Notes: generated by a model from the sequence alone, not told the origin. A DNA stretch of 5,613 nt from Candidatus Poseidoniaceae archaeon (GCA_013329925.1 DUJK01000077.1:1-5613), one strand, 5' to 3'. Positions 1-5,471 are shown, counted from the stretch's first letter. Numbers and translations are program-made.

Positions 1-489
1 TGGAAATTACCAGGCACTAGTATTCTGCCAGACGGTAGTGTGCATGAACATCATTACATTCCAGGCGGCTACATTTACAGCCCACACAATGGAGACACTG
101 GTACTAACGGTCACGTATATTGGACTCATTATCACGCTGGTAACTGGGTTACCGACCATAGCCAGATTTGGAGTGAAATACAATGGGTCGATGGCGTTCC
201 AGCCCCTGAAATTGGTTTCCCAGCAATCGAGCAATTGGCCGAAACCAGAACCATGGGTTACTACCTTCCAGCCGGACCAACATGGATTGACAACCCGAAG
301 GAAACCCTAGGTTATGATATGGCCGATTGTTGGGCATCTTGTATGATTCCATTTGATTGGGGACTACAATACGACCCACGAGGATTCTTGTTCGTCTCTG
401 AAATGGTTTCTGGAGTCTATGTTGTACAAATGGATGAAGACATCAACCAGAATTATCTATACCCACCACTGTATGCTACAGATGAGTAA
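1..489 (+). CDS. LVIVD/beta-propeller-like protein, C-terminal part (5' end outside window)
   Basis: The frame is open from the first base to the TAA at 487-489, giving the last 162 residues of a longer protein. Two stretches look like blades of the LVIVD-repeat beta-propeller family: residues 15-45, with HEHHY, a GYIYSPHNG strand and WTHYHAG, and residues 122-144, with RGFLFVSEMVSGVYVVQM, the usual 'strand, turn, GVYV' ending of such proteins. Between them lies a Trp/Pro-rich stretch with a Cys pair at C110 and C114. LVIVD proteins are generally secreted or surface proteins of unknown function, so an extracellular location is likely, but the signal peptide would lie outside the window. The internal GTG at position 40 is not taken as the start because the blade pattern continues upstream of it. 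The gene converges on the TSP3 gene with a 4-bp gap. The coding call is firm; the family call is moderate and rests on pattern recognition alone. Confidence 0.75.
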   Translation, partial: WKLPGTSILPDGSVHEHHYIPGGYIYSPHNGDTGTNGHVYWTHYHAGNWVTDHSQIWSEIQWVDGVPAPEIGFPAIEQLAETRTMGYYLPAGPTWIDNPKETLGYDMADCWASCMIPFDWGLQYDPRGFLFVSEMVSGVYVVQMDEDINQNYLYPPLYATDE

Positions 490-493
490 TCAG

Positions 494-1567
494 TTATTCT
501 TCTTCATTAGTGGATGATTCAGTATTGAATTTCGATTCTACTTCTTCGATTGCATTTCGTAGTACTAAGCCGTGATAGACTTTGATTCCCTTCTCTTTAA
601 CCGTCTGGTTAACTGCTTTTTCTAGTTCAATTAATTCATCCTTTGAATCAGCACCCTCTATTTTTGAAAGTAAGTTCCGGTATTTACTTGCTCTAACATA
701 ATAGATTACGAAGTAGGTTGGAATTAACAATAATGGGATGACAAGTTCCTCAAACACGATTTCCATGAAGGCAGAGACAGAGAGCTCGAAACTCTCCGCG
801 TCATAATCTTGACTGAACGAATTACCGCTTAATCCTCCAGAGTAAAAGACACCGCTATTGATGCCAAAATACAGATTGAACGGTGTTTCATCGGCATCAA
901 AAATATCAGAACCACGGTCTAATTCAACCGAATCAGGCCAACCATCATTGTCGTTATCATTATCAATAACATCTGGAATAGTGTCTCTATCAGTATCAAG
1001 GGGCGTTGATAGTGGGTTATATGGGTCGTATAGAATTGTCCCAGACGATGCTGCCCGCTCTAATTCGTTACGTATTCCATCGCCGTCTGCATCATCATCA
1101 TAGATGTCGGGCATGAAGTCGCCATCGATATCAGAACAACCAACTAGTCGAATCTTACTTTTTCCGTAGGCAGCAGGGCAATTATCCGATAATTCGTGGC
1201 CGCCTTGATCTGCATATCCATCTTCATCAGTATCGGACCAAATTTTACTAATGGTTGGCCAAATATCTAGAATATTTTCTACCCCATCCCCATCAATATC
1301 ATCATCGGAATTATCACCAATTCCATCGAGATCTAAATCGGCATGTTCTGATGAATTATTAGGAAAAGCATCAGCACCCATGGCAATAGTCCAATTCTCA
1401 TCAGCATCAGACCACCCATCCCCGTCAGAATCCAGACAACCACTTCGGTCTTCGGTTGAATCACCGCTTACCGCACACGGAGAATCTTGTGCTGAGACAG
1501 AGGGTATTGAAAATCCAGAAACGACTATGGCAAACAGTATTATCCCAACAATTTGCTTTGATGCCAT
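494..1567 (-). CDS. Thrombospondin type 3 repeat protein, secreted and C-terminally membrane-anchored
   Basis: The protein has 357 residues. Residues 1-26 form a signal peptide (hydrophobic core IVGIILFAIVV, cleavage after SVSA-Q). Residues 45-225 carry a run of TSP3-type Ca2+-binding loops: DSDGDG at 46-51, DLDLDG near 77-82, DIDGDG near 90-95, DTDEDG at 112-117, DIDGD at 146-150, DADGDG at 159-164, DTDRDTIPD at 191-199 and DNDNDNDG at 202-209. Cysteines at 31, 44, 130 and 144 could form disulfides. A TM helix spans about 268-291, followed by a charged, helix-prone tail of about 65 residues, which would be cytoplasmic. TSP3 repeats bind calcium and stiffen extracellular stalks; the ligand is unknown. 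The architecture is typical of Marine Group II surface proteins. The ATG at 1565-1567 directly precedes the signal peptide, which fixes the start. The gene is divergent from the thioredoxin-fold lipoprotein gene. The family call is firm; the biological role is unknown. Confidence 0.9.
   Translation of the reverse strand: MASKQIVGIILFAIVVSGFSIPSVSAQDSPCAVSGDSTEDRSGCLDSDGDGWSDADENWTIAMGADAFPNNSSEHADLDLDGIGDNSDDDIDGDGVENILDIWPTISKIWSDTDEDGYADQGGHELSDNCPAAYGKSKIRLVGCSDIDGDFMPDIYDDDADGDGIRNELERAASSGTILYDPYNPLSTPLDTDRDTIPDVIDNDNDNDGWPDSVELDRGSDIFDADETPFNLYFGINSGVFYSGGLSGNSFSQDYDAESFELSVSAFMEIVFEELVIPLLLIPTYFVIYYVRASKYRNLLSKIEGADSKDELIELEKAVNQTVKEKGIKVYHGLVLRNAIEEVESKFNTESSTNEEE
893..1435 (-). repeat. 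TSP3 calcium-binding repeat array (protein-level repeat)
   Basis: This stretch encodes residues 45-225 of the TSP3 protein. It reads on the minus strand as repeated Asp-rich DxDxDG loops separated by 10-40 residues, often ending in a (W/I)(S/P)D motif. On the plus strand it shows as recurrent ATC and TCA triplets. The repeats are degenerate and irregularly spaced, so this is a coding repeat and not a tandem DNA satellite. Confidence 0.75.
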
Positions 1568-1652
1568 GCGTACCGGTCTGTTTGAACATTAATGGCTTTA
1601 TTGCTATGCATTGTAACAAAACCTTGAAAACCCAACAATATGACATTTAGCC
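1568..1652. promoter_or_regulatory. Divergent intergenic region between TSP3 gene and lipoprotein gene
   Basis: These 85 bp separate two divergent starts and must hold both promoters. No Shine-Dalgarno-like sequence lies before either ATG, which fits leaderless or short-leader archaeal transcripts. For the minus gene the best TATA-like candidate is the AT-rich stretch at about 1588-1601 (AATAAAGCCATTAATG on the minus strand), 20-35 nt upstream of the start. For the plus gene no convincing box is seen at the expected distance. The assignment is positional and weak. Confidence 0.4.
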
Positions 1653-2177
1653 ATGCGATTGCAGATTCTAGTCATAACGACTCTGCTATTGTTGCCAGCA
1701 TTGAGTGGCTGCGTTGAGGAAGCAGCGGAAGACCAAGAATTCCCCCAATTCTCTGCCGTGGCCGATGATGAACTAACTTACAATAATTCGGTAATGGCAG
1801 GTGCGCCGTATATCGTAATGTTTTCCGCAGAATGGTGTAATAGCCCATGCTACTCTACTCTTCATTCGATATGGAATACGCAAGCCGAACTACCAGTATT
1901 AGTGATGTCTACTGACCCGGCTAAGCGCGCTGGCGGCTTGACTTTACAACAATGGCACGAATCGGCCGATGCTTACGATGATGAGGAAAACGACACTGGA
2001 GTTGACTTGTCAACTTATGCTTTCATGAAGGGTGATGATACTGCGATTGAAATGGATATCACCACCCCCGGTACGACGTTCTTCATCAATTCAGCAGGCA
2101 TTATCACAGATCGCCATGAAGGTTTGCTTGATGATCAAGAGTTAATCTCGTCATACTGGGAAACTGCGTCACAGTAA
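1653..2177 (+). CDS. Thioredoxin-fold (TlpA-like) lipoprotein with CX3C motif
   Basis: The protein has 174 residues. It begins with a lipoprotein signal: MRL, a hydrophobic core, then a lipobox-like LSGC with the modified cysteine at C20. An acidic linker follows (EEAAEDQE). The thioredoxin fold is recognisable from the YIVMFSAEWC strand-helix junction (residues 53-62), VLVMSTDP (82-89) and TTFFINSAGII (141-151), which is followed by DRHEG (153-157) as in TlpA/ResA-type proteins. The redox motif reads W-C62-N-S-P-C66, with three residues between the cysteines instead of two, and the loop that normally carries cis-Pro before TTF reads P139-G140. Thioredoxin-fold lipoproteins act outside the membrane as thiol reductants or chaperones for proteins or haem; here a metal-handling role is also possible. 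No partner (DsbD/CcdA, cytochrome biogenesis) is visible nearby. The first ATG directly precedes the signal peptide, which supports the start. The fold call is good; the activity is uncertain. Confidence 0.82.
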   Translation: MRLQILVITTLLLLPALSGCVEEAAEDQEFPQFSAVADDELTYNNSVMAGAPYIVMFSAEWCNSPCYSTLHSIWNTQAELPVLVMSTDPAKRAGGLTLQQWHESADAYDDEENDTGVDLSTYAFMKGDDTAIEMDITTPGTTFFINSAGIITDRHEGLLDDQELISSYWETASQ

Positions 2178-2182
2178 CCGCT

Positions 2183-2464
2183 TTATTTACTTGATGCGCA
2201 TCTAGCACAAACAAAAGTTTCACCATCTTGCCAAAGGATTTTTTTGTGTTCAGTAAGATAAATCTCGCCACAATAATCACACTTAAGCGAGATACTAGCA
2301 ACCTCGTCTTCCGTTAAGATATATGGTGTGTTAACAATTTCAGGTTTTATACAACTTTTACAATACCATTTTTTGTTTGATTTATTCAATTCCATTACCG
2401 CGGGTTTGTAGGTCTTGTAACACCTAAAGCACTGCCAGTCTTTGTCAGGGCCCCACACAATCAT
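2183..2464 (-). CDS. Small twin zinc-ribbon protein
   Basis: The protein has 93 residues and four CxxC pairs: C12/C15, C35/C38, C62/C65 and C86/C89. They form two modules of nearly equal spacing (19 and 20 residues between the inner cysteines), each able to hold one zinc ion. Each module has aromatic residues just before its second pair (KKWYC, ETFVC), as in zinc ribbons. No signal peptide or TM segment is seen, so it is probably cytoplasmic. Zinc ribbons of this kind bind nucleic acids or proteins, or simply stabilise small folds; nothing here says which. The first ATG (2462-2464) is preferred over the internal Met24 because the latter would lose the first CxxC. The gene is convergent with the lipoprotein gene (5-bp gap) and divergent from the DUF4149-like gene. 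I do not recognise a specific family. Confidence 0.8.
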   Translation of the reverse strand: MIVWGPDKDWQCFRCYKTYKPAVMELNKSNKKWYCKSCIKPEIVNTPYILTEDEVASISLKCDYCGEIYLTEHKKILWQDGETFVCARCASSK

Positions 2465-2511
2465 ACTAGCTGCGTGTTATTTATCAAATTAATAGATTCT
2501 TGAAAGTTTAA

Positions 2512-2519
2512 TTTATACC
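2512..2519 (+). promoter_or_regulatory. TATA-like box TTTATACC
   Basis: The octamer TTTATACC matches the core of an archaeal TATA box and lies 33 nt before the ATG at 2553. It is preceded by the A-rich GAAAG, a possible BRE. If used, it would give a leader of roughly 8-12 nt. The same octamer recurs twice before the last gene of the window (5476-5483 and 5495-5502). Confidence 0.45.
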
Positions 2520-2533
2520 TTCATTTTTAAGTC

Positions 2534-2545
2534 ACCTAAATTTGG
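2534..2545 (+). promoter_or_regulatory. ACCWAAATTTGG element, copy 1
   Basis: ACCTAAATTTGG ends exactly 7 nt before the ATG of the DUF4149-like gene. A one-mismatch copy ends exactly 7 nt before the ATG at 3247. The core is nearly palindromic (CCNAAATTTGG), as expected of a dimeric regulator site. Its position next to the likely transcription start would suit a repressor, or a transcription-initiation element. The function is inferred from position only. Confidence 0.4.
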
Positions 2546-2552
2546 GGAAAAT

Positions 2553-2933
2553 ATGCACTTCTACATTCCTGGGGCAATAGCGGGCATTATTGTCTTTCAA
2601 GTATCCATTATCGCTCCGACGATGTTCAAAAAACTCAAGATTGAGGATTTTGGTACCGCTATTCGTTCTATTTGGCCAAAATTTTTCGCACTTATCTGCT
2701 TTCTAGCCCTCGCCAGCATCGGCGTTATGCTATCAAGTGGTGACGGAAATAATGTCCATCTGGGAATTTCTGGATTTACATTGTTGGCCTCAGGAATCTG
2801 TTACGGGATAATCCCGGCAACTAACCGGGCAACTGACTCTGGAAATAGCAAGAAGTTTGACCTGCTGCACAAACTAAGTGTTTGGTTAACAGTAGCGATT
2901 CTTCTTGCCAACATCGCATTTTTATTAGTCTGA
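2553..2933 (+). CDS. DUF4149/TMEM205-like four-helix membrane protein
   Basis: The protein has 126 residues and four predicted TM helices, at about 4-22, 43-61, 69-87 and 107-126. The loop after the first helix reads SIIAPTMFKKL, and the region before the last helix reads IIPATNRATDSG followed by FDLLHKLSV. These fit the DUF4149/TMEM205-like pattern: 'aP.lF..L' after helix 1, then 'Pa.n...' and 'F..LH.lSv' before the final helix. The family has no established biochemical function in prokaryotes. The length is close to that of typical members. No export signal beyond the first helix is seen. The ATG at 2553 is the first in frame and places helix 1 at the N-terminus. The gene leads a probable two-gene transcript with the 82-residue protein that begins 10 nt after its stop. 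The membrane topology is firm; the family call is moderate. Confidence 0.75.
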   Translation: MHFYIPGAIAGIIVFQVSIIAPTMFKKLKIEDFGTAIRSIWPKFFALICFLALASIGVMLSSGDGNNVHLGISGFTLLASGICYGIIPATNRATDSGNSKKFDLLHKLSVWLTVAILLANIAFLLV

Positions 2934-2943
2934 AGTGGTAATT

Positions 2944-3192
2944 ATGAATGTAAATAGGTCTCTAATCTATTTGTCGCTGGCCATTATTATGGTAATGACT
3001 GCTACAACAGCACAAGCCGAATCAACCAATGCAGAGGATAAGGAATCATTCAATATGGCTGGCTACATATTCCTCGCGGTTGCCGGCTTTGGCTGGTTAT
3101 TTTTCTTGACCCTACTTGGTTCTGCGATTTACTTGATAGCGAAAAAGTCTAGACAATTATACGAGCCAAAACACCCTGTAAGATGCAAATAA
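2944..3192 (+). CDS. Small membrane protein with signal peptide and one TM helix (hypothetical)
   Basis: The protein has 82 residues from the ATG at 2944. Residues 1-25 look like a cleavable signal peptide (hydrophobic LIYLSLAIIMVM, then TTAQA before EST). A short acidic linker follows, then a strong TM helix at about 39-66 (AGYIFLAVAGFGWLFF and onward), and a basic C-terminal tail (KKSRQ...KHPVRCK), which would be cytoplasmic. The frame also extends back to a GTG at 2935, only 1 nt after the preceding stop, adding MVI. I prefer the ATG because it is the common start codon and lies right before the positively charged N-region. The close spacing to the DUF4149-like gene indicates co-transcription, and a functional link is possible. 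No family is recognised. It could be a small subunit or partner of the preceding membrane protein, but that is conjecture. Confidence 0.65.
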   Translation: MNVNRSLIYLSLAIIMVMTATTAQAESTNAEDKESFNMAGYIFLAVAGFGWLFFLTLLGSAIYLIAKKSRQLYEPKHPVRCK

Positions 3193-3218
3193 CTTGTTAT
3201 TAGGGACTAATCAAGGTT

Positions 3219-3226
3219 CTTTAAAC
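3219..3226 (+). promoter_or_regulatory. TATA-like box CTTTAAAC
   Basis: CTTTAAAC lies 20 nt before the ATG at 3247, in a 54-bp gap after the preceding stop. At this distance transcription would begin close to the start codon, giving a leaderless or nearly leaderless mRNA. No Shine-Dalgarno sequence precedes the ATG, which agrees. This suggests the zinc-finger gene has its own promoter and is not only read through from upstream. Confidence 0.45.
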
Positions 3227-3227
3227 A

Positions 3228-3240
3228 ACCAAAATTTGGT
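3228..3240 (+). promoter_or_regulatory. Inverted repeat ACCAAA-A-TTTGGT (ACCWAAATTTGG element, copy 2)
   Basis: This is a perfect inverted repeat with 6-bp arms around a central A, lying between the TATA-like box and the ATG at 3247. Its first 12 bases differ from the element at 2534-2545 by one base and have the same 7-nt spacing to the start. A site here could be an operator blocking initiation. The arms are short, so this is a candidate only. Confidence 0.45.
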
Positions 3241-3246
3241 AACACC

Positions 3247-3888
3247 ATGAAGCACATACTGTGGGCGACAATACTGTTGTTGCTGACGCCACTTGCTTCG
3301 GCAGAGACATACCGCATTTCTGGTAAGGCGACCTATGCAGATAATTCAGCAGTAGCGCTTGGCTACGTCTACGTAAATTGCGAACAAGGCGTGTTCGAGT
3401 GCTACCAATACCGCGGCACTGAAGCAATGACAAATGCCTACGGTGAGTTTACGGTAGTTATTGATGCGGACTCTGAAGAAGATGGGATAGAGATACTTTT
3501 GACTCTCAAAGGCGAAAACTTCACCCACGTAATCGACATAAACCAACATCAAAATTCACCAGAAGGCAAAGTGTATCAAAATTTGAAATTACAGCAAAAC
3601 CCAACTGCTTCAGGGGTGATGATGGGCTTTGGATGTTTCATTGTCCTATTTGTTGTGGCGCTTGTCTCGGTATTGTTGCGAACCGGTAGTCGACTTTCGA
3701 CTAAGCGAGGCAGACTTGAATTCATGGGATACCGGGAAGCCAAACGACTAGAATGCCCCAAGTGTAAGGAAATGGTCTATCAGCATGAACTTGTCAAACA
3801 TTTGATTGTTGACCATGATTTAGATCCTTTAGATGCAGGGGAAATGACTGGTAGGGTAATGCGACGAACTTGGTCCGAAGAGGAATAA
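3247..3888 (+). CDS. Membrane protein: secreted beta-sandwich-like domain, TM helix, cytoplasmic C2H2-like finger
   Basis: The protein has 213 residues. Residues 1-19 are a signal peptide (ILWATILLLLTPLASA, then E20). Residues 21-115 look like a small beta-sandwich of the carboxypeptidase-regulatory or Ig-like type: YRISGKATYAD, VALGYVYVNC, the NAYGEFTVVI strand and IEILLTLKGE. Cysteines C45 and C52 are close enough to form a disulfide. A TM helix lies at about 122-145 and is followed by a basic stop-transfer region (RTGSRLSTKRGR). The tail has C170-PK-C173 ... H185-x4-H190, a C2H2-like zinc finger (C-x2-C-x11-H-x4-H), and then a short acidic and basic end. The topology implies an outside sensor or binding domain and an inside zinc finger. 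The ATG chosen directly precedes the signal peptide. Its own TATA-like box and an inverted repeat lie just upstream. The domain layout is clear; the function is unknown. Confidence 0.8.
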   Translation: MKHILWATILLLLTPLASAETYRISGKATYADNSAVALGYVYVNCEQGVFECYQYRGTEAMTNAYGEFTVVIDADSEEDGIEILLTLKGENFTHVIDINQHQNSPEGKVYQNLKLQQNPTASGVMMGFGCFIVLFVVALVSVLLRTGSRLSTKRGRLEFMGYREAKRLECPKCKEMVYQHELVKHLIVDHDLDPLDAGEMTGRVMRRTWSEEE

Positions 3889-3926
3889 ACGAGGAATTCA
3901 TCAACCTCCAACTATTCCACTAATCT

Positions 3927-4763
3927 ATGCGCATTAGTCACATCACCCCGGATGGCAGTGAAGCCTACGTTCACGAAGTACCTCAATTTGGCTTAGGAGT
4001 ATTCCTAATGTCAGATGATGGGGAATGTAAAGACTCTATTCTAACGGCTCTAGAAGCAGGCTACACTCACATTGACACCGCACGTGCATACAATAACGAG
4101 CACGAGGTTGGCAAAGCGGTTAGAGAATCAAACATTGAGCGGGAATCACTATTCATTACGACAAAGCTTCGCAGAGGCCATGCGACTGGTTACGAAGATA
4201 CTATCGAACACTGCCAGAAGTCGTTGGAATTACTTAATATGGATTATATCGATCTATATTTGGTTCATGCGCCACCCGAAAACCCAGAGCATCGCGCACC
4301 AGTGTGGCAAGCAATGGAATACTGCCTCGAACAAGGCTGGGTCAAAGCAATCGGTGTATCAAATTACGGGCCTAGCCACTTAGCAGCTATGAAAGGCTAT
4401 GCAAAATATATGCCCAGTGTAAATCAAGTTGAATTTAATCCATGGCTACAGCGCCCACATCTAAAACAAGCAACAGAGGACGCTGGAGCAAAAGTAATGG
4501 CCTATTCTCCACTTGCTCGAGGGCACAAGGTTGACGACCCAGAACTTGGTATGATTGCCGAGAAGCTCGGATGTACTCCAGCCCAAGTAGCGATAAAATT
4601 CTGTTATGATGAGGGATGTATCACAATCCCCAAGTCAAGTAACCCAGGCCGCATTGTTGAAAATATCAAATCATTAGATGTTGATATTTCTAGTCAATAT
4701 GAGGCCATAAAAGCACTTGAATGTAACTATGTTTCTGGCTGGGACCCAACGACTGAACCCTGA
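3927..4763 (+). CDS. Aldo/keto reductase (NADPH-dependent, AKR5-like)
   Basis: The protein has 278 residues, the usual length for compact aldo/keto reductases of the 2,5-diketo-gluconate reductase/prostaglandin F synthase-like (AKR5) type. The full catalytic tetrad is visible: D50 and Y55 in GYTHIDTARAYNNE, K80 in FITTKL, and H114 in DYIDLYLVHAP. Cofactor-binding segments follow: GVSNY (143-147), VNQVEFNP (165-172), YSPLARG (193-199) and IPKSSNPGRIVENI (234-247), where K236 and the nearby S and R suit NADPH. The C-terminus ends in the common GWDP. It reduces aldehydes or ketones to alcohols in the cytoplasm; the substrate cannot be told from sequence. The first ATG is chosen because it allows the N-terminal strand and the PQFGLG segment, which a start at Met28 would cut. 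A 38-nt gap separates it from the zinc-finger gene on the same strand, so it may be co-transcribed. No TATA-like box is clear before it. Confidence 0.95.
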   Translation: MRISHITPDGSEAYVHEVPQFGLGVFLMSDDGECKDSILTALEAGYTHIDTARAYNNEHEVGKAVRESNIERESLFITTKLRRGHATGYEDTIEHCQKSLELLNMDYIDLYLVHAPPENPEHRAPVWQAMEYCLEQGWVKAIGVSNYGPSHLAAMKGYAKYMPSVNQVEFNPWLQRPHLKQATEDAGAKVMAYSPLARGHKVDDPELGMIAEKLGCTPAQVAIKFCYDEGCITIPKSSNPGRIVENIKSLDVDISSQYEAIKALECNYVSGWDPTTEP

Positions 4764-4827
4764 ATAAACCACCTTAATCAGATATGTAGGGCAAAGCCAC
4801 AAAAGACAACAGCGACAGGATTGCTCA
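4764..4827. other. Intergenic gap between reductase and DUF3592 gene
   Basis: This 64-nt gap holds no ORF, no T-run terminator and no convincing TATA box. The nearest candidates are TTAATC and GATATGTA around 4774-4788, at 40-55 nt before the start, which is far for the leaderless pattern seen elsewhere. AGGA at about 4815-4818 is too far from the ATG (9-10 nt) to be more than a weak ribosome-binding site. Confidence 0.3.
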
Positions 4828-5463
4828 ATGTCTGATAATTTCTGGGACACTAAGCTTTCCGAAGCTGAACCATCAGGTAGAAGCCGGAAAGAACCTTCTA
4901 AGGTTGCAGAAAAACCGGACGAGGCAGAATCAAACGATGTTATTCAACTCAGTCCAGCCCAAACTGCTGCTGGCCTGTTTGGGGGGTGGGTATTTGCTGG
5001 AATTTGGTGCGGGGTATCATTTCTTGCGGTCTTTTTCCTTGGCGGACCAGTACTTGCCGATTTAGGTACATCTGACTGGGAGCCAACGAATGGAGTGATA
5101 ATTGATAGTGGTGTAAGTGAATCTACTGGTGGTGAAGGCGACACAACTTATTGCCTGTGGGTTAACTACGACTATACTTATGATAATAACACATACAATG
5201 GGGATGTGGTTAGCTTTAGCAAAGACAACTCATGCTCATCATGGGCTGGAGAGGCAGATGAAGACTATCCTGCCGGCCAAGAAATAACAGTATACGTCAA
5301 TCCTGATAATCCGTATGAGTCAGTGCTAGAAACTGGCTTTTCCGGTGTTGACTTTTGGGTTTGCTGCATCTTCCCATTTCCCTTGATTGGCATTCTGCTA
5401 CTTGTTGGTATGCTAAGGAGCACCTTCAAAACGGTTTCATCGGCATTTAACAAAAGCCGATAA
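4828..5463 (+). CDS. DUF3592-type two-TM membrane protein
   Basis: The protein has 211 residues. Residues 1-45 are a charged, probably disordered cytoplasmic tail that opens with MSDNFWDTK. TM helix 1 lies at about 50-72. The domain between the helices (about 83-172) fits DUF3592: WEPTNGVIIDSGVSES at the start, then YDYTYDNNTYNGDVVSFSK, the 'pAGQEITVYVNPDNPYESVLETG' pattern near 148-170 being the most diagnostic part. C109 and C136 may form a disulfide. TM helix 2 lies at about 175-196, with a basic end. DUF3592 has no established biochemical function. With this topology the domain would face outward. The next gene opens with a very similar MSTNFWDVK, which supports this start. It lies 64 nt after the reductase on the same strand with no clear promoter, so read-through is possible. 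Confidence 0.82.
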   Translation: MSDNFWDTKLSEAEPSGRSRKEPSKVAEKPDEAESNDVIQLSPAQTAAGLFGGWVFAGIWCGVSFLAVFFLGGPVLADLGTSDWEPTNGVIIDSGVSESTGGEGDTTYCLWVNYDYTYDNNTYNGDVVSFSKDNSCSSWAGEADEDYPAGQEITVYVNPDNPYESVLETGFSGVDFWVCCIFPFPLIGILLLVGMLRSTFKTVSSAFNKSR

Positions 5464-5471
5464 AAAAGCAC

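Larger units (their letters stand above)
2465..2552. promoter_or_regulatory. Divergent AT-rich promoter region (zinc-ribbon gene / DUF4149-like gene)
   Basis: These 88 bp are strongly AT-rich and lie between two divergent starts. On the plus strand there are two candidate TATA boxes: TTTATACC at 2512-2519 and TTTTTAA at 2524-2530, the latter about 25 nt before the ATG at 2553. On the minus strand, GATAAATAA lies 14-22 nt upstream of the ATG at 2464, somewhat close, and TATTAAT lies a little further up. The plus-strand start is preceded by ACCTAAATTTGG, discussed as a separate element. Confidence 0.5.

Noticed and set aside
38..310. Alternative plus-strand frame of 90 residues at the left edge
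   Set aside because: It lies wholly within the propeller-like coding frame, which is open across the whole stretch and has family features.
858..1592. Open frames on the plus strand opposite the TSP3 gene (858-1103 and 1251-1592)
   Set aside because: They are Ser-rich antisense readings of the Asp-rich repeats, with no family features, while the minus strand has a signal peptide, repeats and a TM helix.
1456..1650. Open frames across the divergent intergenic region on both strands
   Set aside because: They overlap the signal-peptide end of the TSP3 gene and its promoter region, and show no recognisable protein features.
1836..1850. Assignment of the lipoprotein to the Sco1/SenC copper chaperone family from its CX3C
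   Set aside because: The flanking sequence and the TTFFINSAG...RHEG segment fit TlpA-like proteins better, and the Sco-type distal histidine context is not seen.
3980..3991. Third ACCWAAATTTGG-like string, ACCTCAATTTGG
   Set aside because: It is inside the reductase gene, encodes the family-conserved PQFG segment and has no start codon at the fixed distance, so it is taken as chance; it is a reminder of the background rate.
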